A stretch of DNA of 64,000 nucleotides, taken from the NCBI RefSeq assembly GCF_001598435.1, contig NZ_BCYY01000001.1, forward strand, positions 434,001-498,000. Reading direction: 5' to 3'. Below are positions 9,491-17,214 of this stretch, one piece after another. The first letter of the stretch is position 1, and each line of letters opens with the position of its first letter. The translations under genes were made by a program, and so were the position numbers. The notes beneath the pieces were generated by a model, which was not told the origin of the DNA, searched no databases, and was given only the letters and a program-made list of their open reading frames with translations. This DNA is from Sphingomonas pituitosa NBRC 102491 (GTDB lineage: Bacteria; Pseudomonadota; Alphaproteobacteria; Sphingomonadales; Sphingomonadaceae).

Positions 9491-10165
9491 ATGCGTACTT
9501 CGCTTTTTGTCGGCCTGGCCGCTGCCGGCCTGCTGGCCTCGACCGCGAGTGCCCAGGCACAGGACAAGGCGGGCATTGCGGCCGGTGACTGGCTGGTCCG
9601 CCTGCGCGGCATCGTCGTCGCCCCCAATGAATCGTCCGGCGGCATCACGCCCGGCATCCCCACCGGCAAGGTCGGCGTGGGCAATGCGGTGATGCCGGAA
9701 GTGGACTTCACCTACATGGCCACCGACAATATCGGTGCCGAGCTGATCGTCTCCAGCACCCGCCACGACCTCCAGGGCCGCGAGGCGATCTCGTCGCTCG
9801 GCAAGGTCGGCCACACCTGGGTGCTGCCGCCGACGCTGACGCTGCAATATCATTTCATGCCGAAGGCGGCGGTGCGCCCCTATGTCGGCGCGGGCGTCAA
9901 CTACACCACCTTCTATTCGGCGAAGACCAGCGACTCGCTGAACAAGGCGCTGGGCAAGACCAGCCTCTCGCTGAAGGACAGCTTCGGCTATGCGCTGCAG
10001 GCGGGCGTCGACATTGATTTGAACAAGAAGTTCTTCCTGAACCTCGACGTCAAGTACATCGACATGAGCACCACCGCCCGGCTCGATACCGGCGGCGTGA
10101 TCAACCAGACCAAGGTCGACATCAACCCGCTGGTGTTCGGCTTCGGCGTGGGCACGCGCTTCTGA
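9491..10165 (+). CDS. ompW: OmpW family outer membrane protein
   Basis: A 224-residue protein with a signal peptide (residues 1 to about 23, ending ASAQA before QDKAG). The mature part is rich in alternating beta strands and ends GVGTRF, with a terminal Phe as needed for outer-membrane insertion. The segments LTLQYHFMPKAAVRPYVGAG and FGYALQAGVDIDLNKKFFLN are typical of the eight-stranded OmpW barrel, which forms a narrow hydrophobic channel. gaggag precedes the ATG. OmpW is FNR-controlled in E. coli, and an FNR-like site lies upstream here. Confidence 0.93.
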   Translation: MRTSLFVGLAAAGLLASTASAQAQDKAGIAAGDWLVRLRGIVVAPNESSGGITPGIPTGKVGVGNAVMPEVDFTYMATDNIGAELIVSSTRHDLQGREAISSLGKVGHTWVLPPTLTLQYHFMPKAAVRPYVGAGVNYTTFYSAKTSDSLNKALGKTSLSLKDSFGYALQAGVDIDLNKKFFLNLDVKYIDMSTTARLDTGGVINQTKVDINPLVFGFGVGTRF

Positions 10166-10218
10166 GGCCGAATTTCCTCCGCCTGTGATGCCTCACCCCT
10201 CCGGCGGGGGAAGCGACT

Positions 10219-10256
10219 GGGGAGCCGCGATCGAGGGTTGCGGTTCCCCTTTTCTT
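10219..10256 (+). terminator. intrinsic terminator of ompW
   Basis: ggggagccgc (10219-10228) pairs with gcggttcccc (10240-10249), ten base pairs with one G-T pair and an eleven-base loop, followed by ttttctttt. Confidence 0.85.
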
Positions 10257-10358
10257 TTGAAGTCCAGTACGCCGTCGATCATCGGGTGGGCGCCTCAGTA
10301 GCTCTTGCGTTTTAGGTGATGGGCTATCAGCATCTGAGAAGATCTCGGGGAAATCTCC

Positions 10359-10747
10359 ATGCTCATCACACTGCTTTCTCTAGCTCAGATTGGTGCCATG
10401 CAGCCTTCGACTGCCGCACCAGCGCTTCAAGATGAGATCACGGTCATAGGCAGGAAGCTTCGAGACTGGCGGGTTCGTTGACGACGAAGGCTGGTACGAC
10501 ACGCTGCGGCACCAAGAGATCGACCAGCGACCGCGACATCGACAAGATCGCTTGCGACGCGATGATAGCGTGCATCCCTCAATATGAGCGCGAATTCAAA
10601 GCCGTACTTTCCGCTCAAGGCGATAATCTCGCACGGGATCGTATTAACGCGGACATCAACCAACGTCTTTCGGCTTGCGTCGAGAAACGTCACGAAAAGT
10701 TTACAGAGGCTCTTGCGGATCGGCGAGCGGCAGAGCGTTCCCGGTAA
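10359..10747 (+). pseudogene. frameshifted small secreted protein gene
   Basis: Frame 1 starts at ATG 10359 and encodes a short signal-peptide-like sequence followed by DEITVIGRKLRDWRVR, then stops at 10479. From about 10478 the +2 frame continues with TTKAGTTRCGTKRSTSDRDI and DKIACDAMIACIPQYEREF, to a TAA at 10747. Joined, they resemble a family of small exported sphingomonad proteins of the form signal, (D/E)-x-I-x-V-x-G-x-(K/R)-L-x-x-W-(R/x), then paired Cys segments. Loss of one base near 10470-10478 would explain the break. Function of the family is unknown. Either a pseudogene or a sequence error. Confidence 0.55.
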
Positions 10748-11098
10748 CGGAAGCCGACACGGTTGCAGTGCCATAAGGCGATTTCTTTTCTTTGGAAGCC
10801 AATTGCTCGAAGCCACGCTACCAATAACCCTCGCGGGTGCCGCAGAAGCTGATCTTCAGCATCGCCCCCCTTATCACGCCCCGGAAGTTCGCACACAATA
10901 CGGGTCAGGGCGGACGCTTACGTGCCAGATTCAGCAGCTCTTTAGACAGCAAGCCCCTCAAACCTCACAAAAGTAGCATCTAATTCGCAGTAATTTTAGG
11001 AAAAATGCGACTTTACAGAAGCAGGATTGACTCACCGTCAGAATAATCGAGATTAGATCTAAGTGCTGCGTACAACATCATCAGTTGTAGGAGTTACT
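10748..11098. other. non-coding stretch, AT-richer
   Basis: About 350 bases with no convincing gene. An open frame through the region does not look like protein. The base composition shifts toward A/T, most clearly near 10970-11090, which probably contains the promoter of the lipoprotein gene that follows. Confidence 0.5.
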
Positions 11099-12286
11099 AT
11101 GATTCGGAGGATTTCGGGGACCGTTGCGCTGGCAGCGCTTCTCTCCAGTTGCGCCGGCGGCGGGGCTGGCCCGCTCGGATTAGGCGCAATATTCGGAAAG
11201 CGCACCCTCGCCGCCGCTGAGCCGCTATTCAGTCACGAAGAAGTAAAATGTTTGAATAGCGCCAACGGCCTACTGTCCGCTACTTTTCAATCTCATGGGA
11301 CCGATGGATCCGAATGTGGAGGAGTGTTCACGGCGATCAAAGCACTGGCAACGCCAAGTACTAAATCAGCCAGCGCCATTGGATACGATAAGCGCGCGCG
11401 GAACGAAATTATCGACGGGCTAATAGCAACCTCAAATTATAAATGCGGAGAGTACACCTCGTTACTAAAGAATGCTGATGGCGCGGTAAATGTCTCACTG
11501 AGTATTGGCTCAATACTTACTGGTGGCTTGGGAGCTTTTGTAGGAGGACCCGGGGCAGCAAAGGCACTATCGGGGTCAGCGGCGATCCTCAGCGGATCCC
11601 GAGCCGCAGTCAACGAGGTCTACCTAACCAATCAAACCATACACGTGTTGACCGCCGCTCTTGAGAAAGCCCGAGCCAAACAACGCGATCGCATTACAGA
11701 CCTCGAGGACTGTCCAGAGGACAAATACACTCTTATGCGCGGGATTGAAGATGCCTTCGCGTACCATAACTCCTGCTCACTGGTAACAGGGCTCGCTGAA
11801 ACTGTTCTGGCAGTAGAAAGAACTGATAACCCTGGCCTTGATGCCATGCGGAAGTCGCTTGCCGACTACGCATTGCTGATTCGCCAAGCCAATGACGTCG
11901 CGAGTGGCGCAATGCCGACTCCAATGACGGGCAACTCTGCGGTGGGTGATGTCGGAGCGCTCAAAGCTCTCACTGAAAAAATCACACTGGCTCAAACCGA
12001 TCTTGCGAAGCGGACAGAGACTCGCCTTCAGACGGAAGCCGCGATTGCAACAAAGACCGGATCCTTGGCCGCGATCGAGGACGTCGCCCAGAAGACCGCC
12101 TTAGAAAATACAATCAAAAATCTTAAGAATGATTTGCATGCCATCGTCGAAAACGAAACAAACGCTAAATGGCTCGTCGTCGGCCTTGAAGGAGAACTCC
12201 AGAGAACTTTGCAGCTGATGGCAAGCAGGGTTAGCCCTGCAAGCATTCAATCTCGACCGGAATCTCGTAAGTGCCCCTACGCCTGA
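11099..12286 (+). CDS. putative lipoprotein of unknown function
   Basis: A 395-residue protein with a lipoprotein signal: MIRRISGTVALAALLSSC, with Cys18 as the lipidation site and CAGGGAG after it. A glycine- and alanine-rich hydrophobic stretch at about residues 140-170 (SIGSILTGGLGAFVGGPGAA) could form a membrane hairpin. The last third is a predicted coiled coil (LKALTEKITLAQTDLAKRTE onward). ggag lies seven bases before the ATG; a GTG at 11063 is the alternative. Codon usage is less GC-biased than in flanking genes. I do not recognise the family. It lies inside the suspected island. Confidence 0.65.
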   Translation: MIRRISGTVALAALLSSCAGGGAGPLGLGAIFGKRTLAAAEPLFSHEEVKCLNSANGLLSATFQSHGTDGSECGGVFTAIKALATPSTKSASAIGYDKRARNEIIDGLIATSNYKCGEYTSLLKNADGAVNVSLSIGSILTGGLGAFVGGPGAAKALSGSAAILSGSRAAVNEVYLTNQTIHVLTAALEKARAKQRDRITDLEDCPEDKYTLMRGIEDAFAYHNSCSLVTGLAETVLAVERTDNPGLDAMRKSLADYALLIRQANDVASGAMPTPMTGNSAVGDVGALKALTEKITLAQTDLAKRTETRLQTEAAIATKTGSLAAIEDVAQKTALENTIKNLKNDLHAIVENETNAKWLVVGLEGELQRTLQLMASRVSPASIQSRPESRKCPYA

Positions 12287-12512
12287 TATATCTTCATGAA
12301 TTCTTTTGTACGTTAATTTTGCATCGTCTGGTTTTATTGAATATCGGTGAAGCCAGCAAAATTGATATTTATAGATCGAACCAATAATGAGATTGGGCGG
12401 GGCTCACGAGGCCATATCCACCATTATCTGCTACCCCATGCTCTATTACCGCTTACTTCAAATATAGCAGGATATCAGTTCGCCTGCCCCTAAGCCGCGT
12501 CGCGCGTAGCCT
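12287..12512. other. non-coding AT-rich stretch
   Basis: No gene or RNA is recognised. The sequence is visibly richer in A/T than the chromosome around it, in keeping with foreign origin of the 10.3-13.3 kb region. Confidence 0.4.
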
Positions 12513-12767
12513 TCACTTCAGCCCACTATCGCTGCCAGCCAAGGAACCCGGCGGTGTTCCGTTCGGCTTACGCGAGGAAGGCAAGAACTTCGTCACACGC
12601 GGCGGCAAAGTTATCGCGGCAGGAGGAGTCGGAATTTTCGGCGACTCGCGCCGCGCCGCAACCACCTTGATCGGCTTGGGCCGCTGCAAGTTCGCGCAGG
12701 CGCTGAGCAGCGAGAGCGCGGGAAGCGACCAGCTCAGCCTGGACGCGATCGTGTTTGGCGAGAACAT
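12513..12767 (-). CDS. o-spanin (Rz1)-like small lipoprotein
   Basis: An 84-residue protein beginning MFSPNTIASRLSWSLPALSL with a lipobox LSAC (Cys24). The mature part is basic and proline-rich (LQRPKPIKVV, KIPTPPAAITLPP, NGTPPG), the look of a phage outer-membrane spanin, which links to an inner-membrane spanin to disrupt the outer membrane at lysis. A perfect aggagg stands nine bases before the ATG. Most of it lies inside another open frame with spanin-like features. The assignment rests on architecture, not on a sequence match, so it is tentative. Confidence 0.5.
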   Translation of the reverse strand: MFSPNTIASRLSWSLPALSLLSACANLQRPKPIKVVAARRESPKIPTPPAAITLPPRVTKFLPSSRKPNGTPPGSLAGSDSGLK

Positions 12768-12949
12768 CGGACGAAACCTCCTGGTTGATGCGCGTGTCGT
12801 TGCGCTCGACGGAAAGGGCGTGGTTGCTGTCGGCCAGCGCAGCCTTGATCTGCGCCTTGCGGGCGTCGTCGACGGCGCGACGGCGTTGCCGAGGATGGCG
12901 ATCTGCGCGATCGCGGCGCGCACGCCGGTCAGCGCGCGAGGAGGTTCAT
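12568..12949 (-). pseudogene. broken i-spanin (Rz)-like gene
   Basis: On the minus strand one frame encodes AVDDARKAQIKAALADSN and goes on as an alanine-rich helical stretch (DVLAKHDRVQAELVASRALA), then a cysteine-containing tail (SCRDNFAAACDEVLAFLA) and stop at 12568. This is the layout of an Rz inner-membrane spanin. Its N-terminal part seems to be in other frames: MNLLAR from ATG 12949, then LTGVRAAIAQIAILGNAVA. Two single-base losses would join these pieces. The Rz1-like gene starts inside it in another frame. No intact start exists for the main frame. Confidence 0.4.
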
Positions 12950-13339
12950 CACAGCCGGGGTGGCTGGGTTCGCTGTGCAGTCTCCACCTCTCGATTCCTC
13001 GAGGCTCTTGCGGCAGGAGCCACCGGCAGCGGGGACGATTGATGTTAGATACAAATCGCGCGCGCCTGGCGGTGGCGCTCTCCGTGGCATACTCGCCGTC
13101 AGTTCAGCCGGGATTTGGGTATCTCTCGATCGGGAGAGCGCACAGTGGCATGCTTCGTGGGAAGCAAAGTTCTGCGAGCCTTTGGTGCAGGATGACATCG
13201 TGGGGAACGGCGACCGGCAGAGCTTCCTCGACCGACGGCATGGCGGAGGCAGTGCCACCATGATTTGTCTAACCTCGTCGCTTCACGTTTGCGCAACCGC
13301 GAAACAAAGCTAATTAAAACAGCATCATAGGCAAGTAGA
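12950..13339. other. stretch without a recognisable gene next to the tRNA
   Basis: About 390 bases between the spanin-like frames and the tRNA. Several overlapping open frames cross it on both strands, but none shows a credible protein, start site or domain. It is probably decayed element DNA. Confidence 0.4.
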
Positions 13340-13416
13340 TGGTGACCCGGAGAGGATTCGAACCTCCGACCTCTCGATTAGGAATCGCTTGCTCTATCCT
13401 GCTGAGCTACCGGGCC
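13340..13416 (-). tRNA. tRNA-Arg (anticodon CCT)
   Basis: A 77-base cloverleaf including the encoded CCA. The acceptor stem is ggcccgg with ccgggtc (one G-T pair), the D arm is gctc with gagc, the anticodon loop is ttcctaa giving anticodon CCT for AGG codons, and the T arm is ggagg-ttcgaat-cctct. In the anticodon stem only the three pairs nearest the loop are canonical; the outer two are A-G and G-A oppositions. Its 3' end faces the suspected island at lower coordinates, the normal arrangement for a tRNA used as an integration site. Confidence 0.9.
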
Positions 13417-13450
13417 ACGGAAACGCTCGTACCGGCCTGCGCCGACCAAA

Positions 13451-13888
13451 TCAATTGCGCGCCTCGGGTGGGACGACGGGAACCAGCAGCGGCGCAACCG
13501 GAACCCCCTCCTCCACCAGCGCCTTCGCCTCCTGCAGCGTCGCCTGGCCGTGGATCGGCGCCTCGGGCACGTCGCCCTGGTGCATCGCGCGCGCCTTTTC
13601 CGCGAAGGCCTTGCCGACCCATTGCGAACTTTCGAGCTGCTTGGCCTGGAGCTGCGCCATTGCGGCGAGCGCCGCCTTGAACGCCTCGGCGCCGGGGGGC
13701 GCCTTTTCCACGCCCTGATTGCCCTTGGCCGCGACCGCGGGCGCCATCACCGCCTTGGTCACCGCCACATCGCCGCAGAAGGGGCAGGCGATCAGACCCT
13801 GGGCCCGCTGTTCCTCATAGGCCCCGCTCGACTTGAACCACACCTCGAACACATGATCGCCGCTGCACTTCAGGTCGAAGACGATCAC
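13451..13888 (-). CDS. DUF1178 family protein
   Basis: A 145-residue protein of the DUF1178 family, found mainly in alpha- and betaproteobacteria. The N-terminal part MIVFDLKCSGDHVFEVWFKS and the CPFCGD pair (residues about 35-40), together with C8, suggest a small zinc ribbon. The C-terminal half is helical. Function is unknown. Its start overlaps the stop of the upstream nitrilase gene by four bases, so it ends the grxC-nitrilase-DUF1178 operon. Confidence 0.88.
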   Translation of the reverse strand: MIVFDLKCSGDHVFEVWFKSSGAYEEQRAQGLIACPFCGDVAVTKAVMAPAVAAKGNQGVEKAPPGAEAFKAALAAMAQLQAKQLESSQWVGKAFAEKARAMHQGDVPEAPIHGQATLQEAKALVEEGVPVAPLLVPVVPPEARN

Positions 13889-14709
13889 GCCGCCGTCGCC
13901 TCCGGAATGGCACGGCGATGGCGCAGCACCGGCACGCGCGTCCGCACGTCGGCGATCCGCGCCGGATCGACGTCCGCGAAGCCGAGGCCCGCGGGCGCCC
14001 CCATGTCGAGCAGGACCTCGCCCCAGGGATCGATGGCGAGGCTGTGCCCGTACGTTGCGCGACCGTCCGCATGCTCGCCGGTCTGCGCGGCGGCAAGGAC
14101 GAAGGCCGCCGCCTCGATGGCCCGCGCCCGCAGAAGGACGTGCCAGTGCGCTGCACCGGTCGGCCGGGTAAACGCAGCCGGCACGGCAAGGAGGGTCGCG
14201 CCGGCATTGCTGAGGGTCCGGAACAGGTCCGGGAAACGAAGGTCGTAGCAGATCGCCAGGCCCAGCATGCCCAGCGGCGTCTCCACCACCACCGGCGCTT
14301 CGCCTGCCGTGTAGCTGTTCGATTCGCGCCAGCTTTCGCCCGTGGGCAGGTCGACGTCGAACAGATGCATCTTGTCATAGCGCGCGCGGACTGCGCCGCT
14401 GTCGTCGATCACGAAGGCGCGGTTGGCGAGTTTGCCATCGCCGCGCAGCACCGCAAGGCTGCCCAGATGCACCCAGGTGCCATGCTTCGCCGCGGCGTCG
14501 CGCACCGCAGCGAGCACTCGATCCTCGTCCTCGGCCCGATAGTGCGGACGGGCGCGCACACGGTCGCCGTCGAGCAGGCCGGACATTTCGGGCGTGAACA
14601 GCATCGCCGCCCCGCCCGCTTTTGCCTGCGCCACGGCATCCACCAGCGTAGCCGCATTGGCAGCGGGATCGACCCCGCTCGTCATCTGGAGCAGCGCGGC
14701 GCGGCTCAT
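13885..14709 (-). CDS. carbon-nitrogen hydrolase (nitrilase superfamily, Nit-type amidase)
   Basis: A 274-residue nitrilase-fold hydrolase. The catalytic triad is E41 (TPEMS), K113 (DKMHLFD) and C154 (AICYDLRFP). The Nit1-like motif ICYDLRFP and the sequence LFDVDLP match the branch that includes deaminated-glutathione amidase, a metabolite-repair enzyme. The neighbouring grxC, with which it overlaps by four bases, fits a link to glutathione metabolism. The exact substrate is inferred. Confidence 0.88.
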   Translation of the reverse strand: MSRAALLQMTSGVDPAANAATLVDAVAQAKAGGAAMLFTPEMSGLLDGDRVRARPHYRAEDEDRVLAAVRDAAAKHGTWVHLGSLAVLRGDGKLANRAFVIDDSGAVRARYDKMHLFDVDLPTGESWRESNSYTAGEAPVVVETPLGMLGLAICYDLRFPDLFRTLSNAGATLLAVPAAFTRPTGAAHWHVLLRARAIEAAAFVLAAAQTGEHADGRATYGHSLAIDPWGEVLLDMGAPAGLGFADVDPARIADVRTRVPVLRHRRAIPEATAA

Positions 14710-14963
14710 GCGGCGAGCAGCGGGTCCAATCCACCCTTGCGATCGAGCGCGGCGAGATCGTCCGAGCCGCCGATATGCTGGCCGTCGATGAAGATCTGGG
14801 GAACCGTGGTGCGGCCCGGCGCCCGCTCCAGCATCTCGGCGCGCTTCGCGCCGCCCATGGTGATGTCATATTCCTCGAACGCCGCGCCCTTGCTGGCGAG
14901 GAGCTGCTTGGCGCGCGTGCAATAGGGGCAGAACGCCTTGGTGTAGATTTCGACCTTTGCCAT
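14706..14963 (-). CDS. grxC: glutaredoxin 3
   Basis: An 85-residue dithiol glutaredoxin with the CPYC active site (C12 and C15) and the glutathione-binding segment TVPQIFIDGQHIGGSDDL (containing the cis-proline). It reduces protein disulfides and glutathione mixed disulfides in the cytoplasm. The ATG at 14963 is preceded by tggagac; a longer open frame upstream has no support. The stop overlaps the next gene's ATG by four bases. Confidence 0.95.
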   Translation of the reverse strand: MAKVEIYTKAFCPYCTRAKQLLASKGAAFEEYDITMGGAKRAEMLERAPGRTTVPQIFIDGQHIGGSDDLAALDRKGGLDPLLAA

Positions 14964-14998
14964 AATGTCTCCAGAGGTGTGCGCGGGGCCCCGGCTTG

Positions 14999-15730
14999 TC
15001 AATCCGCGGGATCGTCCGCAAGAACGCGTGCCCAGCAAAGAAGGACAACGCGCGAAGCCCCGCCGCGTTTGAGCAGCCGGGCGCAGGCATCCCCCGTCGC
15101 ACCGCTGGTATGGACGTCGTCGACCAGCAGCACCGTCCGCCCGCGCAGTCGCGCAGGTGCATCCGGCGCCAGCGCGAAGGCGCCCGCCACCGCCCTGGCC
15201 CGGGCACGCCGCCCCAGCCCCTGCAGCTTGGGCGTGGCCTTCACGCGGCGCAGCAGATCGGTCTCGAGCCGCAGACTGCGCTGCCTTGCCACCCCACGCG
15301 CGATCAACACGGCCTGGTTGAAGCCGCGCGACCAGAGCCGCCAGCGGTGGAGCGGCACCGGCACCAGCAGATCCACGCCTTCCGGCACCAGCCGCGCCAT
15401 CGCCCGCGCCATCGTCTCCGCCGCCGCCAGCCGACCGCCATATTTGAGCTTGAGCGCCAGCCGCCGCGCCACCTCGCCATAGGCGACCGCCGCCCGCACC
15501 CCGTCATGGGGCGGCGGATGCGCGAGACAGTCGCCGCAGCGCGCGCCCTCTCCGCGATCATAATCGAACGGCAGGTGGCAGCCGGCGCACCAGGGCGGCC
15601 CCAGGAAGTGCAGGCTGTCCCAGCAGCCAGCGCAGAAACGGTGGTCGGCCTCCACGATCACGCCGCACCCCGGGCAGCGCGGGGGCAGCGCCAGGTCGAT
15701 CAACCGGAGGAAGGGCGCGCGCGGATCCAC
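14999..15730 (-). CDS. ComF family protein (phosphoribosyltransferase fold)
   Basis: About 243 residues. The N terminus holds a double zinc ribbon (PRCPGCG, FCAGCW, WCAGC, RCGDC), and the C-terminal half carries the phosphoribosyltransferase signature VLLVDDVHTSGAT. ComF/GntX proteins act in DNA uptake or use of DNA as nutrient; the biochemical role is unclear. The start is uncertain: GTG at 15730 is favoured, TTG at 15745 is possible. It is divergent from the methyltransferase gene at 15773, leaving only about 42 bases for two promoters. Confidence 0.88.
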   Translation of the reverse strand: MDPRAPFLRLIDLALPPRCPGCGVIVEADHRFCAGCWDSLHFLGPPWCAGCHLPFDYDRGEGARCGDCLAHPPPHDGVRAAVAYGEVARRLALKLKYGGRLAAAETMARAMARLVPEGVDLLVPVPLHRWRLWSRGFNQAVLIARGVARQRSLRLETDLLRRVKATPKLQGLGRRARARAVAGAFALAPDAPARLRGRTVLLVDDVHTSGATGDACARLLKRGGASRVVLLCWARVLADDPAD

Positions 15731-15772
15731 GCCCTCTTGTTCCAAGCCCCGCGCCGCTGCACAAGCGCGCGT

Positions 15773-16600
15773 GTGTCCGAATCCGAAATCTTCGACCGCG
15801 CGCTGCGCCGCAAGCGCCGGGATCGCGCCGCGCGCAGCTACGAAAGCTTCCTGCGCGACCATATGCTGGACGGCCTGTACGAACGGCTGGAAGGCGTGAA
15901 GCGCACGTTCCGCACGGTGCTCGACCTCGGCAGCGCCGATGGCAGCTTCGTGTGGCCCGGGGCGACGATCACGCGGCTGGAGGCCGGCGCCGCCTTTGCC
16001 GCCACCACCGGGGCGATCCACGCCGACGAGGACATGCATCCGTTCCCGGAAGGCAGCTTCGACCTGGTGATTTCCGCCGGGGTGCTTGACACGGTGAACG
16101 ACGTGCCGGGGGCGCTCGCCCTGGCACGACGCGCATTGAAGCCCGACGGCCTGTTCCTTGGCGCGTTCCTGGGCGGCGGCAGCCTCCCGACGCTGCGCGC
16201 CTGCCTGCTGGCCGCCGAAGCCGACCGGCCGGTAGCGCGTTTCCATCCGCAGATCGACGTACGCGCCGCCGGCGACCTGCTGTCCCGCGCCGGCTTCGCG
16301 TTGCCGGTGGCGGACGTGGAGACGCTGACGGTACGCTATGGCGGGTTGGGCGGCCTGATCCGCGACCTTCGCGGCATGGCGGCGACCAACCTGCTGCCCG
16401 ACACCCCGCCGCTCCGCCGCGAGACGCTGCTCGGCACCGCCGCCGCCTTTGCGGAGCGGGCCGATCCCGACGGTCGCACGCCCGAGAAATATTCGATCGT
16501 CTACCTTACCGGCTGGGCGCCCGACCCTTCGCAGCCCAAGCCCGCACGGCCGGGCAGTGCGACGGCGTCGCTGATCGATGCGCTGAAGCTGAAGGACTAG
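15773..16600 (+). CDS. SAM-dependent methyltransferase-fold protein, NDUFAF5/BioC type
   Basis: A 275-residue class I methyltransferase-fold protein. The start region FDRALRRKRRDRAA is the hallmark of the NDUFAF5-like branch, and VLDLGSADG followed by the acidic motif region binds SAM. Human NDUFAF5 hydroxylates an arginine of a complex I subunit during assembly, so a role in NADH dehydrogenase assembly is a reasonable inference. The start is GTG 15773, with a weak ribosome site. The same frame is open far upstream, but that part is antisense to comF. Confidence 0.82.
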   Translation: MSESEIFDRALRRKRRDRAARSYESFLRDHMLDGLYERLEGVKRTFRTVLDLGSADGSFVWPGATITRLEAGAAFAATTGAIHADEDMHPFPEGSFDLVISAGVLDTVNDVPGALALARRALKPDGLFLGAFLGGGSLPTLRACLLAAEADRPVARFHPQIDVRAAGDLLSRAGFALPVADVETLTVRYGGLGGLIRDLRGMAATNLLPDTPPLRRETLLGTAAAFAERADPDGRTPEKYSIVYLTGWAPDPSQPKPARPGSATASLIDALKLKD

Positions 16601-16605
16601 GATCG

Positions 16606-17214
16606 GTGCCATCGGCGCCTGACGGGGAAGAAGACGCCTCTGCAGGCTGGGACGCCATTGCCGATCGCTTCATGGCGGTGCGCTCGCCCGCCGGTGCCGA
16701 TATGGTCCTGCGCTGGTCCCGATGCCTGCCGCCGGGCGGCACGATCCTGGATCTGGGCTGCGGCAGCGGCGTGCCGATGGCGACGGCGCTGGCAGCACGC
16801 GGGTTCGTGCTGTTCGGGGTCGATGCATCGCCCCGCCTGCTCGCAGCGTTCCGCCAGAACCTGCCCGGCGCGCTGGCGGCCTGCGAGCCTGCCGAGCGCA
16901 GCAGCTTGTTCGGCCGGCGCTTCGATGGCGTGCTGGCGATCGGGTTGCTGTTCCTTCTGCCCGAGACCGCCCAGACCGAGCTGATCGCGCGAGTCGGGCT
17001 GGCGCTGATCGACGGCGGCCGCTTCCTGTTCAGTGCCCCGCACGCGCCTTGCGCCTGGCGAGACACGCTGACGGGACGCGAGTCGCGATCGCTAGGCGAG
17101 GAACGCTATGCCGCGCTGATCGCCGGCGCCGGGATGCAGGTCGTCGCTACCTTCCTCGACGAGGGCGGCAACCATTATTTCGATGCCGTCGCGCTGCCCC
17201 GGGCGGCGGCTTGA
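16606..17214 (+). CDS. class I SAM-dependent methyltransferase
   Basis: A 202-residue methyltransferase. Motif I is ILDLGCGSGVPMA (about residues 47-59), followed by the acidic residue of motif II in LFGVDASPRLL. The substrate is not evident. It starts at GTG 16606, five bases after the stop of the previous methyltransferase gene and with aagga in front, so both are one transcript. Its last 40 bases overlap the end of the convergent mutT-like gene. Confidence 0.85.
   Translation: MPSAPDGEEDASAGWDAIADRFMAVRSPAGADMVLRWSRCLPPGGTILDLGCGSGVPMATALAARGFVLFGVDASPRLLAAFRQNLPGALAACEPAERSSLFGRRFDGVLAIGLLFLLPETAQTELIARVGLALIDGGRFLFSAPHAPCAWRDTLTGRESRSLGEERYAALIAGAGMQVVATFLDEGGNHYFDAVALPRAAA

Noticed and set aside
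10584-10976. A 130-codon plus-strand frame after the frameshifted gene
   Set aside because: It overlaps the coherent tail of the frameshifted gene in another frame and has no ribosome site or recognisable features.
12667-13263. A 198-codon plus-strand frame in the island
   Set aside because: No domain, no good start site, and it is antisense to the spanin-like frames. Its composition is not protein-like.
14996-15772. Upstream extension of the NDUFAF5-like gene
   Set aside because: The frame is open, but this part is antisense to comF, which has a clear zinc ribbon and phosphoribosyltransferase motif. The family start FDRALRR lies just after GTG 15773.
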